The notes under the pieces were generated by a model. The model saw only the letters and a list, made by a program, of their open reading frames with translations. It did not search any database and was not told the DNA's origin. From the NCBI RefSeq assembly GCF_900129055.1, contig NZ_FQUZ01000001.1, positions 62,001 through 126,000 on the forward strand: a stretch of 64,000 nt of DNA, read 5' to 3'. Below are positions 56,990 to 64,000 of the stretch, one piece after another. How positions within the stretch are numbered: position 1 is the first letter of the stretch; each line of letters opens with the position of its first letter. The stretch is from Lampropedia hyalina DSM 16112 (GTDB lineage: Bacteria > Pseudomonadota > Gammaproteobacteria > Burkholderiales > Burkholderiaceae_C). The position numbers and the translations under genes are program-made.

Positions 56990-59677
56990 TCAATGGAATA
57001 CTCCACGCAGGGAGAACCGGACATTGCGCGGCTCGCCATAGACATTGCCGTAGCTGACGGAACCGACAGATGTGAAATACTGTTTGTCAAACAGGTTGTC
57101 GATGTTCAGTGCCGCAGTCCATTGCTTGTTGATGCGGTATTCGACGAATGAACTCCAGACGGCACGCCCGGGCTCCATGAACTGGTAAGGCACGGTCGGG
57201 CCATCGAAACCACCCTTGCCATCTTCCCCACCCGTGGGATTCCAGGTATTGACGGAACCACTGCGGTAGAAGCTGCTTTGCAGCCGGACACCACCGCCCA
57301 GCGTCCATCGGGACAGGGTGGATGGCAACTGGTATTTCGTCCACCCGGTCAGAATGTGACGTGGGGTGTAGCTGGAGAAAATCTCACCGTTGTCATCACC
57401 GAATTCAACCTGGTTGCTGTTGTAGGTGTAGCCCAGGTTGATGTGCCAATTGCGGGTCAGTTGGCCAGCCACATCGAATTCGACTCCCTTGGACTGGTAC
57501 TTGCCCGATTCGTTGTAGCAGCATTCCTTGCCGGGCACATAGTAGCCCCAGTCGTATCCGGTTCTGACGGCATCGTTGTCGCGTGTCGTATGGAAGAAGG
57601 TGATATTGGTGTTGAGCCTCCTGTCCAGCCATTCGCCCTTGACCCCCAGCTCAAAACTCTGTCCCGTGCTGGGATCCAGCTCCCGGAAGCTCGACGACGC
57701 AACGTAGTTGCTCTGGTCCACATAGCTGTCGGCCATCGTGTAGTAGGCCGTCCAGCGGTCCGAAATGTCGTACATCAACGCCCAGTATGGCGTGAAGATG
57801 CTGCGGTTCCTGTTGGGGGTGATCGGGTCGCTCTGGTTTCGATTGGTGTAGCGGTTATCGCGTTCGGACTCGTAGCTGGCATACCGTCCCCCCAACGCAA
57901 TCTTGAATGGGCCATAGACCTGGAACCGCCCGTAGGCGTACAGGCCATATTGAGTGGTAGAGCCATCGTAGATGAACCAAGGCTCATAAATTTGCGTCAG
58001 CGGATAATCGTCGGGGTTGAAGGCCCGCCAGTCCGTGATGTTGGGAGCGTTGCTGTCGGTCGCATAAACCTGCCCGTCATGCTCCGTCTTCAGGTAATCG
58101 GCTCCAGCGACGATGCGATGCTCCCTGTCCAACAAGCGGAAATTTCCCTGGAGATTGAGATCCAGCGCACTGGCCTGGATTTCCTGGTCAAAACCAGTGC
58201 CGGAATCCAGTGTGACGCGGGCTTCCTCCCAGGGCGTGGCCGCATAGCTCACATACCAAGGGTGAATGCCATGCGACTCGGACTCTGTCCTGGAAACGGA
58301 AAGTTTGGCCTTCCAGTCCACATCGAACTGGTGTTCGAGGGTCGAGAAATAGTTTTTCGATTGGTGGTTGTTGTAGGCATACGAAGGCAGGCCCATGCTG
58401 GTGGGAATGGGCAGCGGCGCGCCATTGAATTCGCGTGGGAAACCGGGTGCCCAGCCGGCACCGGCACCATTCGTCCAGTCGCGGCTGAAGCCCGCTGTCA
58501 GAAGGGTAGCTGGCCCAAGATTGGCATCAATCACGCCATACAGCATGGACTTTTTCTGATGCGCGTTATCCCAGAACTTCTCGGTATCGTTGCGCGATGC
58601 CACCAAACGCCCACGGATAGTCTGGCTCTGGTTGAGTGGAGTGCTGATATCCACCTCCGCCAGATGGTTGCTCCATGAACCTGTGGAAAGATTCGTCTTG
58701 AGCTGGAAGTCCTGCAACGGCTTCTTGCGCACCAGATTGACCGTACCGGAAGGTTCGCCACTGCCGGCAAACAGCCCATCCGGCCCCCTGAGAAGCTGGA
58801 TATTGTCGTATTTCGACATACTGGTGTTGGTCGATTGGTCATACTGGTTCCGATCCTTGGCCAGATTGCCATCGACCAGAATATTGCTCAGCCGGTGCCC
58901 GCGCAAATAGTAAGAATCGGCCAATTCACTCTGCCCCGGCACACTGGTGATACCTGGGAGCATCAGCAGGGCATCGTTGAAATGCAATATCTGCTGGTCG
59001 TCGAGCTGTTGGCGGGTCAGCACGGAAATCGACCGGGCCACATCGCGCAAAGGCTGTTCGATCTTCGATCCAACCGAAACAGCCTGCACCGTGTAGCTGC
59101 CACTGTTCTCGGTTCGCGGGTTCGCGAGAGGGCTTGCCGTCACCCATACTTCCGGCAAGGCACTGGCCACAGCGGCGGCAGGGCTTGTCGGGCTGGCGAT
59201 CACGCTCACTTCCGGCAACGCCTGCCGTCTGTGCAGCAGATAGCTGCCATCCAACTGCCGCACGGCTTCCAGCCCGGTGCCTGCCAGCGCAGCATCGAGT
59301 GCGCTGGCAATACTGTGGCGACCTTGCACACCCAGGCTCTGGGTATCTTGCGCTTCGGCGGATGCACCTGCCAGACGAATGCCCGTTTCCACCGACAGAC
59401 GGGTCAGCACCGCACTCAACGGCCCGGCGGGTATCTGGTATAGACGGCGGCTCTGCACACTGCCGTCGCTGTGGGACGGCTCCGATATACCTTGTGCCGT
59501 GGCATGTGGCATCCAGGCAGTCATACCTGCAACGCCGGCCACGACAAGCATGTGCGAGACCGCGGCAAGATACCGCTTTCGGGCAGTGGCAGGAACAGCC
59601 GCACAGACCCTCTGGCGGGCCAAGGTCAGGGTGGGTGGATGAAGCGGCAGGCACTTCAGACGATGGAGAAATGGCAT
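56990..59677 (-). CDS. TonB-dependent siderophore receptor with STN signalling domain
   Basis: The 895-residue protein has a long N-terminal signal region (about 1-62), an STN secretin/TonB N-terminal domain (about 79-150, YQIPAGPLSAVLTRLSVETG), a plug (about 200-330, with ISVLTRQQLDDQQILHFNDAL and LLRGPDGLFAGSGEPSGTVN) and a 22-strand barrel. A GKECCYNES pair of cysteines in a loop recalls FpvA-type receptors. The STN domain allows it to signal through FecR to FecI when its ligand binds. Two TonB-box-like segments LPEVxVxAS occur at about 154 and 174. The siderophore is not predictable. Confidence 0.93.
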   Translation of the reverse strand: MPFLHRLKCLPLHPPTLTLARQRVCAAVPATARKRYLAAVSHMLVVAGVAGMTAWMPHATAQGISEPSHSDGSVQSRRLYQIPAGPLSAVLTRLSVETGIRLAGASAEAQDTQSLGVQGRHSIASALDAALAGTGLEAVRQLDGSYLLHRRQALPEVSVIASPTSPAAAVASALPEVWVTASPLANPRTENSGSYTVQAVSVGSKIEQPLRDVARSISVLTRQQLDDQQILHFNDALLMLPGITSVPGQSELADSYYLRGHRLSNILVDGNLAKDRNQYDQSTNTSMSKYDNIQLLRGPDGLFAGSGEPSGTVNLVRKKPLQDFQLKTNLSTGSWSNHLAEVDISTPLNQSQTIRGRLVASRNDTEKFWDNAHQKKSMLYGVIDANLGPATLLTAGFSRDWTNGAGAGWAPGFPREFNGAPLPIPTSMGLPSYAYNNHQSKNYFSTLEHQFDVDWKAKLSVSRTESESHGIHPWYVSYAATPWEEARVTLDSGTGFDQEIQASALDLNLQGNFRLLDREHRIVAGADYLKTEHDGQVYATDSNAPNITDWRAFNPDDYPLTQIYEPWFIYDGSTTQYGLYAYGRFQVYGPFKIALGGRYASYESERDNRYTNRNQSDPITPNRNRSIFTPYWALMYDISDRWTAYYTMADSYVDQSNYVASSSFRELDPSTGQSFELGVKGEWLDRRLNTNITFFHTTRDNDAVRTGYDWGYYVPGKECCYNESGKYQSKGVEFDVAGQLTRNWHINLGYTYNSNQVEFGDDNGEIFSSYTPRHILTGWTKYQLPSTLSRWTLGGGVRLQSSFYRSGSVNTWNPTGGEDGKGGFDGPTVPYQFMEPGRAVWSSFVEYRINKQWTAALNIDNLFDKQYFTSVGSVSYGNVYGEPRNVRFSLRGVFH

Positions 59678-59873
59678 GGTCGGGATTCCTTCTGTGGCAA
59701 TCAAAAGCAAACAAACCGGGGCCAGAAAACAGCCCCCTCACCATCAGAAACAGCCTGGCCATGCCAACCCGGCAATGGTTTTCTCAGAAAGATGCGGAAA
59801 ATAGCTTAAAAATCATTTAAACCAATTGATTTTCAACATTAAAAATAAATGTAAAAAATACTTCTTCCAATGT
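59678..59873. other. AT-rich leader of the receptor gene
   Basis: This 196-bp gap between fecR and the receptor gene has a strongly AT-rich part (59803-59872). It probably contains the promoter recognised by the FecI-type sigma factor, but no exact -35/-10 pair could be named. Confidence 0.4.
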
Positions 59874-60893
59874 TCAGCTTGGTTCCACACTGACACGCCA
59901 AGGCAAGCGGCGACGCAGGTGCAACTTCAGCACCTGGGCAATCATGGCAAGAGCGCGGTCGGTATCGTCCAATGGGAAACTGCCATAAACCCGCAATGTC
60001 TCCAACCCTGGGGCCAGCACGATCTGGCCGTGGCGATAGCGGCGCAGTTCGGCAATGACCTCGCCCAATGGCATATCGTGTGCCACCAGTACACCTTGCG
60101 TCCATGCCTGGGCACTGGCATCGGTGGTCTGCGTCGCCTCGATGCGTTCGGCGGTAAAGCGCGTGTACTGGCCTGCTCCCAGCATGGCCGTCTGGTGGCC
60201 AACCGTATGAATGGCCACGCGGCCATCCAACACGGTCAGTTCGGTGGCTCGCTCATGCAGATGCACACCAAAGCGGGTACCAACGGCCCGCAAGCGGCCA
60301 TGCGGACTGTCAATCACAAAAGGACGGTTCTGTGCATCGGCAGCGGTTTCCACCAGAATTTCCCCCCGGTACAACACGATGCGCCGCAGCCCGGCACGGT
60401 AATCCACATCGATGGCAGTATCGGTGTTCAACCACAGAGTACCTCCGTCGGCAAGGGTAATGCTGCGTCGTTCGCCAATGCCCGTACGCTGCTCCGCCTG
60501 CCATGCCATGACGACGGCTGGCACGCGCTCATCCCCCCACACGACCCAGCCCACAGAGCCGACTCCCACCACCGTGGCCATGCCCAGCAACAGGCGGCGG
60601 CGCGTGATGGCACGGATACGCTGGCTGGTGGTCTCCAGTTGCTCGGCAGTGTTTTCGGCATTGGGCAGTTGGCGAATCGGCATGAAGCTGCCGGAAATGG
60701 CTTGCACCTGTTGCCACGCATGGCGGTGCTGGGGCTGGGCCTGCAACCACTCCTGCCAACGCTGCTGCTGCTGGGCACTGGCGCGGCCATCGCGCAGTTG
60801 CGCATACCAGTTTGCGGCCTCAGCCAGTACCGCATCAGTGGAAGCCTCTGCCGATGTGGCAGGGGGCGGAATCGTGCGCCGGGAGCGAATCAT
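59874..60893 (-). CDS. FecR-type anti-sigma regulator
   Basis: The 339-residue protein has an N-terminal cytoplasmic domain with the DUF4880-like WYAQLRDG...QRWQEWLQAQPQHRHAW pattern (about 30-60). One membrane segment follows near 100-120 and then the periplasmic FecR domain (RSITLADGGTLWLNTDTAI). A C-terminal STN-contacting region comes last (YGSFPLDDTDRALAMIAQVL). It transmits the receptor signal across the inner membrane to the sigma factor encoded just upstream. The ATG at 60893 is preferred over a TTG at 60902. Confidence 0.9.
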   Translation of the reverse strand: MIRSRRTIPPPATSAEASTDAVLAEAANWYAQLRDGRASAQQQQRWQEWLQAQPQHRHAWQQVQAISGSFMPIRQLPNAENTAEQLETTSQRIRAITRRRLLLGMATVVGVGSVGWVVWGDERVPAVVMAWQAEQRTGIGERRSITLADGGTLWLNTDTAIDVDYRAGLRRIVLYRGEILVETAADAQNRPFVIDSPHGRLRAVGTRFGVHLHERATELTVLDGRVAIHTVGHQTAMLGAGQYTRFTAERIEATQTTDASAQAWTQGVLVAHDMPLGEVIAELRRYRHGQIVLAPGLETLRVYGSFPLDDTDRALAMIAQVLKLHLRRRLPWRVSVEPS

Positions 60894-60908
60894 GCGAACC
60901 AACGCCCT

Positions 60909-61451
60909 TCAGGTCGGCATACGTGAGAGTTGCTGCACAGTATCGCGTGCTTGCAGCTTCAGGCATGCCAGCATGGCTTGCGCAACATAGTTGCGCACGG
61001 TGCGTTCCGAGATTTTCAACCGGGCCGCCACTTCCGCGTCGGTCATCTGGCTGACTTCAGCCAGCAGAAAAGCCTTGGCTACTCTGGGCGGCAAGGAGCG
61101 CAACATGGCAGCGACTTCTTCCAATGCCTGAAGGATGATGGCCTGCCGCTCCGCAGACGGGTAATGGTCTGGCGGCAGAGCAGCCAGCGTCTCCTGCCAG
61201 GAGCGTTCGACCTCCTGCCGCTGCCACAGATTGATGCACAGACGGCTGGCCGTGGTGCGCAAATAGGCCCGAGCCTCGCCGGTGCTGTGAAAAACCGGCA
61301 TCGTGTGCACTTTGAGCAGGCGCAGAAAAGTATCATGTGCGAGGTCGGCAGCATCGCACTCATTGTCCAGCCGCCGCAGCAACCACGCATGGAGCCAACG
61401 ATGGTGGTCACGGTACAGACTGGCAATCGGAGCGTGGGCAGCAGTGGTCAT
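60909..61451 (-). CDS. FecI-type ECF sigma factor
   Basis: The 180-residue sigma factor has region 2 (LYRDHHRWLHAWLLRRLDNE and AADLAHDTFLRLL at about 12-46) and region 4 helix-turn-helix (MTDAEVAARLKISERTVRNY near 136-155). With FecR and the receptor it forms a cell-surface signalling system that switches on iron-complex uptake. It begins the fecI-fecR-receptor-lipoprotein gene set, and a Fur-like site lies 31 bp upstream. Confidence 0.92.
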   Translation of the reverse strand: MTTAAHAPIASLYRDHHRWLHAWLLRRLDNECDAADLAHDTFLRLLKVHTMPVFHSTGEARAYLRTTASRLCINLWQRQEVERSWQETLAALPPDHYPSAERQAIILQALEEVAAMLRSLPPRVAKAFLLAEVSQMTDAEVAARLKISERTVRNYVAQAMLACLKLQARDTVQQLSRMPT

Positions 61452-61481
61452 GAAGAAGTGTGATTACGCACCACATCAAAT

Positions 61482-61500
61482 ACAAATAATTTTCATTTTA
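61482..61500 (-). promoter_or_regulatory. Probable Fur box before the FecI-type sigma gene
   Basis: Read on the minus strand, TAAAATGAAAATTATTTGT matches 12 of 19 positions of the Fur consensus, including the central ATGAxAATxATT. It lies 31-49 nt upstream of the sigma start, as expected for iron repression of fecI genes. Confidence 0.55.
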
Positions 61501-61702
61501 TATAAAACCCTGCATACCGGCAGCAAAACACCGCCTCGGCCTCATCGCCAGCCCAGAGGCACACTGGCGCACACAGACTGTCCCAGATACCGCGCGAAAA
61601 CCCTGACTGCATTGCGGCACAATGACTGCGTACCCGGTCGTTTCCGCATCCCTCGCCCACAATGACCGTTTTTCGCTTTCACCTGAACCAAGGACTGTCA
61701 CC

Positions 61703-62302
61703 ATGAGCAACGCCGCTATCGCCTCCCTGACCCGCCGCCGCACCCAGTATGCCCTGGGCAAGAACCTGCCGATTTCCGAAACCGAAGTGGAAAAACTGGT
61801 GCACGAAGCCGTGCGCCTGGCCCCTTCCTCTTTCAACTCGCAGACCTCCCGCGCCGTGATTCTGTTCGGTGCCGCCAGCGAGAAACTCTGGAACATCGCC
61901 CGCGAAACCCTGCGCGCCATCGTGCCCGCCGAGAGCTTCGCTTCCACCGATGCAAAAATGGATTCCTTTGCCGCCGGTGCCGGAACCGTGCTGTTCTTTG
62001 AAGACCAGCAGGCCGTGGCCGATCTGCAACAGCAATTCCCGCTGTACGCCGACAACTTCCCGATCTTCTCCGAACAATCGGGCGGCATGGCACAACTGGC
62101 TGTCTGGACGGTGCTGGCAGACGCTGGCATCGGTGCCAGTCTGCAACACTACAACCCGCTGATCGATGCAGAAGTCGCCAAGACCTGGGAACTGCCCGAA
62201 AGCTGGAAGCTGCGCGCACAACTGCCCTTCGGCTCCAACGAGCAGCCTTTCGGCGAGAAGACTTACATCGACGACGCTGTGCGCTTCAAGACCTTCCGTT
62301 GA
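61703..62302 (+). CDS. Nitroreductase-family oxidoreductase
   Basis: The 199-residue protein has the short nitroreductase fold seen in HBN1-like proteins. It begins SNAAIASLTRRRTQYAL, has APSSFNSQTSRAVILFG near residues 40-56 for FMN phosphate binding, FPIFSEQSGGMAQLAVWTVL in the middle and LPFGSNEQPFGEKTY near the end. It probably uses FMN and NAD(P)H; the natural substrate is unknown. AAGGA lies upstream of the ATG at 61703. Single gene with its own terminator. Confidence 0.88.
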   Translation: MSNAAIASLTRRRTQYALGKNLPISETEVEKLVHEAVRLAPSSFNSQTSRAVILFGAASEKLWNIARETLRAIVPAESFASTDAKMDSFAAGAGTVLFFEDQQAVADLQQQFPLYADNFPIFSEQSGGMAQLAVWTVLADAGIGASLQHYNPLIDAEVAKTWELPESWKLRAQLPFGSNEQPFGEKTYIDDAVRFKTFR

Positions 62303-62357
62303 AGCAAGCATTCGCTGTCACCTGCCTGAGCACCAATCGGGTGGCAGCTCCCACAAG

Positions 62358-62404
62358 GCACTGCCCCGCTCCATACATTCATGGAAGCGGGGCAGTGCTT
62401 TTTT
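62358..62404 (+). terminator. Intrinsic terminator after the nitroreductase gene
   Basis: GCACTGCCCCGCT pairs perfectly with AGCGGGGCAGTGC around a loop of about 15 bases and is followed by six T residues. Confidence 0.92.
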
Positions 62405-62458
62405 GCACCTGCGGTTTCTCAGCCGGGCTATATTCACAGGCCCGGCTGGTCAGTCCAT

Positions 62459-62662
62459 TTAAGAAAGTGTTTCCGATTTCAGGACAATACTGTTCAATAC
62501 AGAAAATCCCCCGTCATTCCCGCGAAAGCGGGAATCCAGTAGCAAGGTATCCCATTGAGAAGCAAGGTGTTCTTTGGATACGTCGCCACTGGATTCCGGG
62601 TCAAGCCCGGAATGACGGTGCGGCTTGTACGGCATCGCCATAAAATCGTAAACACGTTCTAA
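62459..62662. repeat. MITE family B, copy 3
   Basis: A 204-bp element with ends TTAAGAAAGTGTTTCCGATT and AATCGTAAACACGTTCTAAG and the same paired-hairpin core as copies at 30235 and 50527. It fills most of the gap between the nitroreductase gene and the unknown membrane-protein gene. No genes inside. Confidence 0.85.
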
Positions 62663-62699
62663 GCCCATCCCCCAGTCACGCCCACTGCGTTTTGTTGCC

Positions 62700-63293
62700 A
62701 TGAAACGTTTTCGATCGAGTCGAAAGAAAGCCAATGGAATGGCCCTTGATGGCCAGGCGATTGCCTTCCATAGCCATGTGTCGGGTTGGCTTCGATGGCT
62801 GGTTGCCGGGTGGTTCGGCCTCATCTCCGGGGTGTTTGTGACGGTGTTTATCGTGCAGTGGCAGCAAATCGATTGGACGAATCGACCCCATTTTCATGAG
62901 CTGCTGCTTGCTATCTTGTTCTTTCTCATTTTCCCGCTATCGATTGGGATGCTGGCTCTTTACTACGCGCTGTTTGCGAAGTCCATCGAGTTGCGGCTGG
63001 ATCCAGGCACGGGAGAGGCCGTTCTGAAACGCAAGGGCCTCAATGGCGAGCAGACAACGCACTATCCACTGGGCGCGGTCGAGATTGCCACGATTCGATT
63101 GAAGGCGGAAAACCCTGCCTACGATGAACCGGAAGTCGCACTGCAAATGCCGGATGGCATCAAGGTGGAACTGATCTGTTTCGCAGACGATGGGCAGGCC
63201 AAGGCATGGATCGCCCGGATTCGCCGGGTCATCTCGGCACAGGCCGACAACCCGGACGGAAGTTCTCTATCCGCCCGAAGACCCCACCCCTGA
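62700..63293 (+). CDS. Unknown protein with two membrane segments
   Basis: The 197-residue protein is not recognised. It starts with a basic segment (MKRFRSSRKK), has two hydrophobic helices (about 30-53 and 68-92) and then a soluble beta-rich C-terminal part with ELRLDPGTGEAVLKRKGL and a terminal helix (AKAWIARIRRVI). This arrangement resembles membrane-anchored PH-like domains, but the match is only structural intuition. It converges on chorismate mutase with no gap. Confidence 0.7.
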   Translation: MKRFRSSRKKANGMALDGQAIAFHSHVSGWLRWLVAGWFGLISGVFVTVFIVQWQQIDWTNRPHFHELLLAILFFLIFPLSIGMLALYYALFAKSIELRLDPGTGEAVLKRKGLNGEQTTHYPLGAVEIATIRLKAENPAYDEPEVALQMPDGIKVELICFADDGQAKAWIARIRRVISAQADNPDGSSLSARRPHP

Positions 63294-63632
63294 TTATTCC
63301 CCCTGCTGGCGCAGGCGGGCGTACTCCTGGTGTTCGAAGGCGATATAGGCTTCCATCATGCTGCGGTAGATGGCTTCGATGACATCGGGGTTGCCGCCTT
63401 CGGCCTGGGCGCGTTCGCGCACGCGGGCGACGATGAATTCGATGCGGTCTTCGTCGCGCACCTGGTGTTCGCTGTCCTTGATGCGGGCGGCCTGGGTCAT
63501 GTAGCCGCCGCGCTCGACCAGCAGTGGCACGAGGATGTCGTCCAGCGCGTCGATGTGGCGGCGCACGTCTGCCATGCTGGCGCAGTGGGCGGTTTTTTCA
63601 ATGGCGGGGCGTTGTTCGTTCGTTTGGCTCAT
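63294..63632 (-). CDS. Chorismate mutase, AroQ type
   Basis: The 112-residue helical protein fits monofunctional AroQ/PchB-like chorismate mutases: [25 protein letters not shown] near 20-44, AARIKDSE and [13 protein letters not shown] near 60-72, and [13 protein letters not shown] near 91-103. It converts chorismate to prephenate (or splits isochorismate in PchB relatives; chorismate mutase is more likely here). Its ATG overlaps the trpE stop as ATGA, so the two competing chorismate enzymes are coupled. Confidence 0.88.
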   Translation of the reverse strand: MSQTNEQRPAIEKTAHCASMADVRRHIDALDDILVPLLVERGGYMTQAARIKDSEHQVRDEDRIEFIVARVRERAQAEGGNPDVIEAIYRSMMEAYIAFEHQEYARLRQQGE

Positions 63633-64000
63633 TCCAGTCCCTCCTCGACCAGTTCGGCGGCACGCAGTACCGCGCGTGCCTTGTGTTCGGTTTCGCGCCA
63701 TTCCATTTCCGGCACGGAATCGGCCACCACTCCGGCAGCGGCCTGCACATACAGGGTCTGGTTCTTGATGACCCCGGTGCGGATGGCAATGGCCACGTCC
63801 ATGCCACCTGTATAGCTCAGGTAGCCACAGGCTCCACCGTAGATGCCGCGCTTGACCGGCTCCAGTTGGTCGATCAGTTCCATCGCATGCACCTTGGGCG
63901 CGCCCGTGAGCGTGCCCGCCGGAAAGGTGGCCTTGAGCACGTCCATGCTGCTCATGCCCGGCAGCAGCGTGCCTTCCACGTTGCTGACAATGTGCATGAC
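63629..64000 (-). CDS. trpE: Anthranilate synthase component I (5' part beyond window)
   Basis: Only the C-terminal 123 residues are present. They contain [12 protein letters not shown], the chorismate-binding [19 protein letters not shown] and the [24 protein letters not shown]-type segment, then [20 protein letters not shown], all diagnostic for TrpE. The enzyme makes anthranilate from chorismate with TrpG. The start lies to the right of the window. Confidence 0.95.
   Translation of the reverse strand, partial: VMHIVSNVEGTLLPGMSSMDVLKATFPAGTLTGAPKVHAMELIDQLEPVKRGIYGGACGYLSYTGGMDVAIAIRTGVIKNQTLYVQAAAGVVADSVPEMEWRETEHKARAVLRAAELVEEGLE

Noticed and set aside
1-64000. tRNA and rRNA genes, CRISPR arrays, replication origin, complete insertion sequences
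   Set aside because: Both strands were scanned by eye for these; none with convincing features was seen. This is not a substitute for a covariance search.

Overview
The window looks like about 64 kb of a high-GC betaproteobacterial chromosome, order Burkholderiales, probably Comamonadaceae or a close relative. The grounds are the gene orders yebC-purD-hemF, rpsB-tsf-pyrH-frr-uppS-cdsA-rseP-bamA-skp-lpxD-fabZ-lpxA-lpxB-rnhB, metX-metW and trpE-chorismate mutase, plus a NUDIX-type NAD regulator of the kind common in that family. The assignment is by gene content only; no rRNA or tRNA gene was seen.

Layout. 1-8.6 kb: the 5' part of an ECF sigma factor gene (cut by the window edge), proA, a large GT-C-like membrane protein and an fbpABC-type iron ABC transporter. 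8.7-11.1 kb: a degenerate zone with a small phosphatase, a DUF2834 membrane protein, a NUDIX hydrolase interrupted in frame by a short mobile repeat, further short mobile repeats and a gene fragment. 11.1-14.2 kb: hemF, purD and a YebC-family gene. 14.3-24.9 kb: an expanded type I restriction-modification operon. 25.0-30.2 kb: a YjgR-like ATPase, a solitary GspE/PilB-type ATPase, an NrtR-like regulator and a DUF937 protein. 30.4-36.2 kb (minus strand): EamA transporter, tctB, tctA, then metX-metW-hyi behind a likely SAM-II riboswitch. 36.7-50.5 kb: the translation and cell-envelope operon, with dxr missing from its usual place. 50.9-55.8 kb: an MFS transporter, the ABC-F protein Uup and an acetate CoA-transferase. 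55.9-61.5 kb: an iron-uptake module of FecI sigma factor, FecR, STN-type TonB-dependent receptor and a YncE-like beta-propeller lipoprotein. 61.7-64 kb: a nitroreductase-like protein, an unknown membrane protein, chorismate mutase and the 3' end of trpE.

The most interesting region is the restriction-modification operon: hsdM, AlbA_2/ATPase gene, 40-codon mini-ORF, hepT, mntA, 25-codon mini-ORF, hsdS, a second AlbA_2/ATPase gene, hsdR. The two mini-ORFs are duplicated remnants of the hsdM 3' end, one after each cargo module. They form a nearly unbroken chain of start/stop overlaps leading to hsdS. This looks like a type I system that acquired accessory and toxin-antitoxin cargo between hsdM and hsdS while keeping translational coupling.

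The second theme is short non-coding mobile elements. Family A has IS5-like ends and YTAR target sites; one copy sits in frame inside a NUDIX gene and adds exactly 55 codons. Family B is about 200 bp, and its ends supply or abut the stop codons of hyi, rnhB and hsdR. Family C shares a core with B. Family D is a single copy flanked by a 12-bp direct repeat. Iron regulation recurs: two ECF sigma genes, fbpABC and the TonB receptor locus, with three imperfect Fur-box-like sites.
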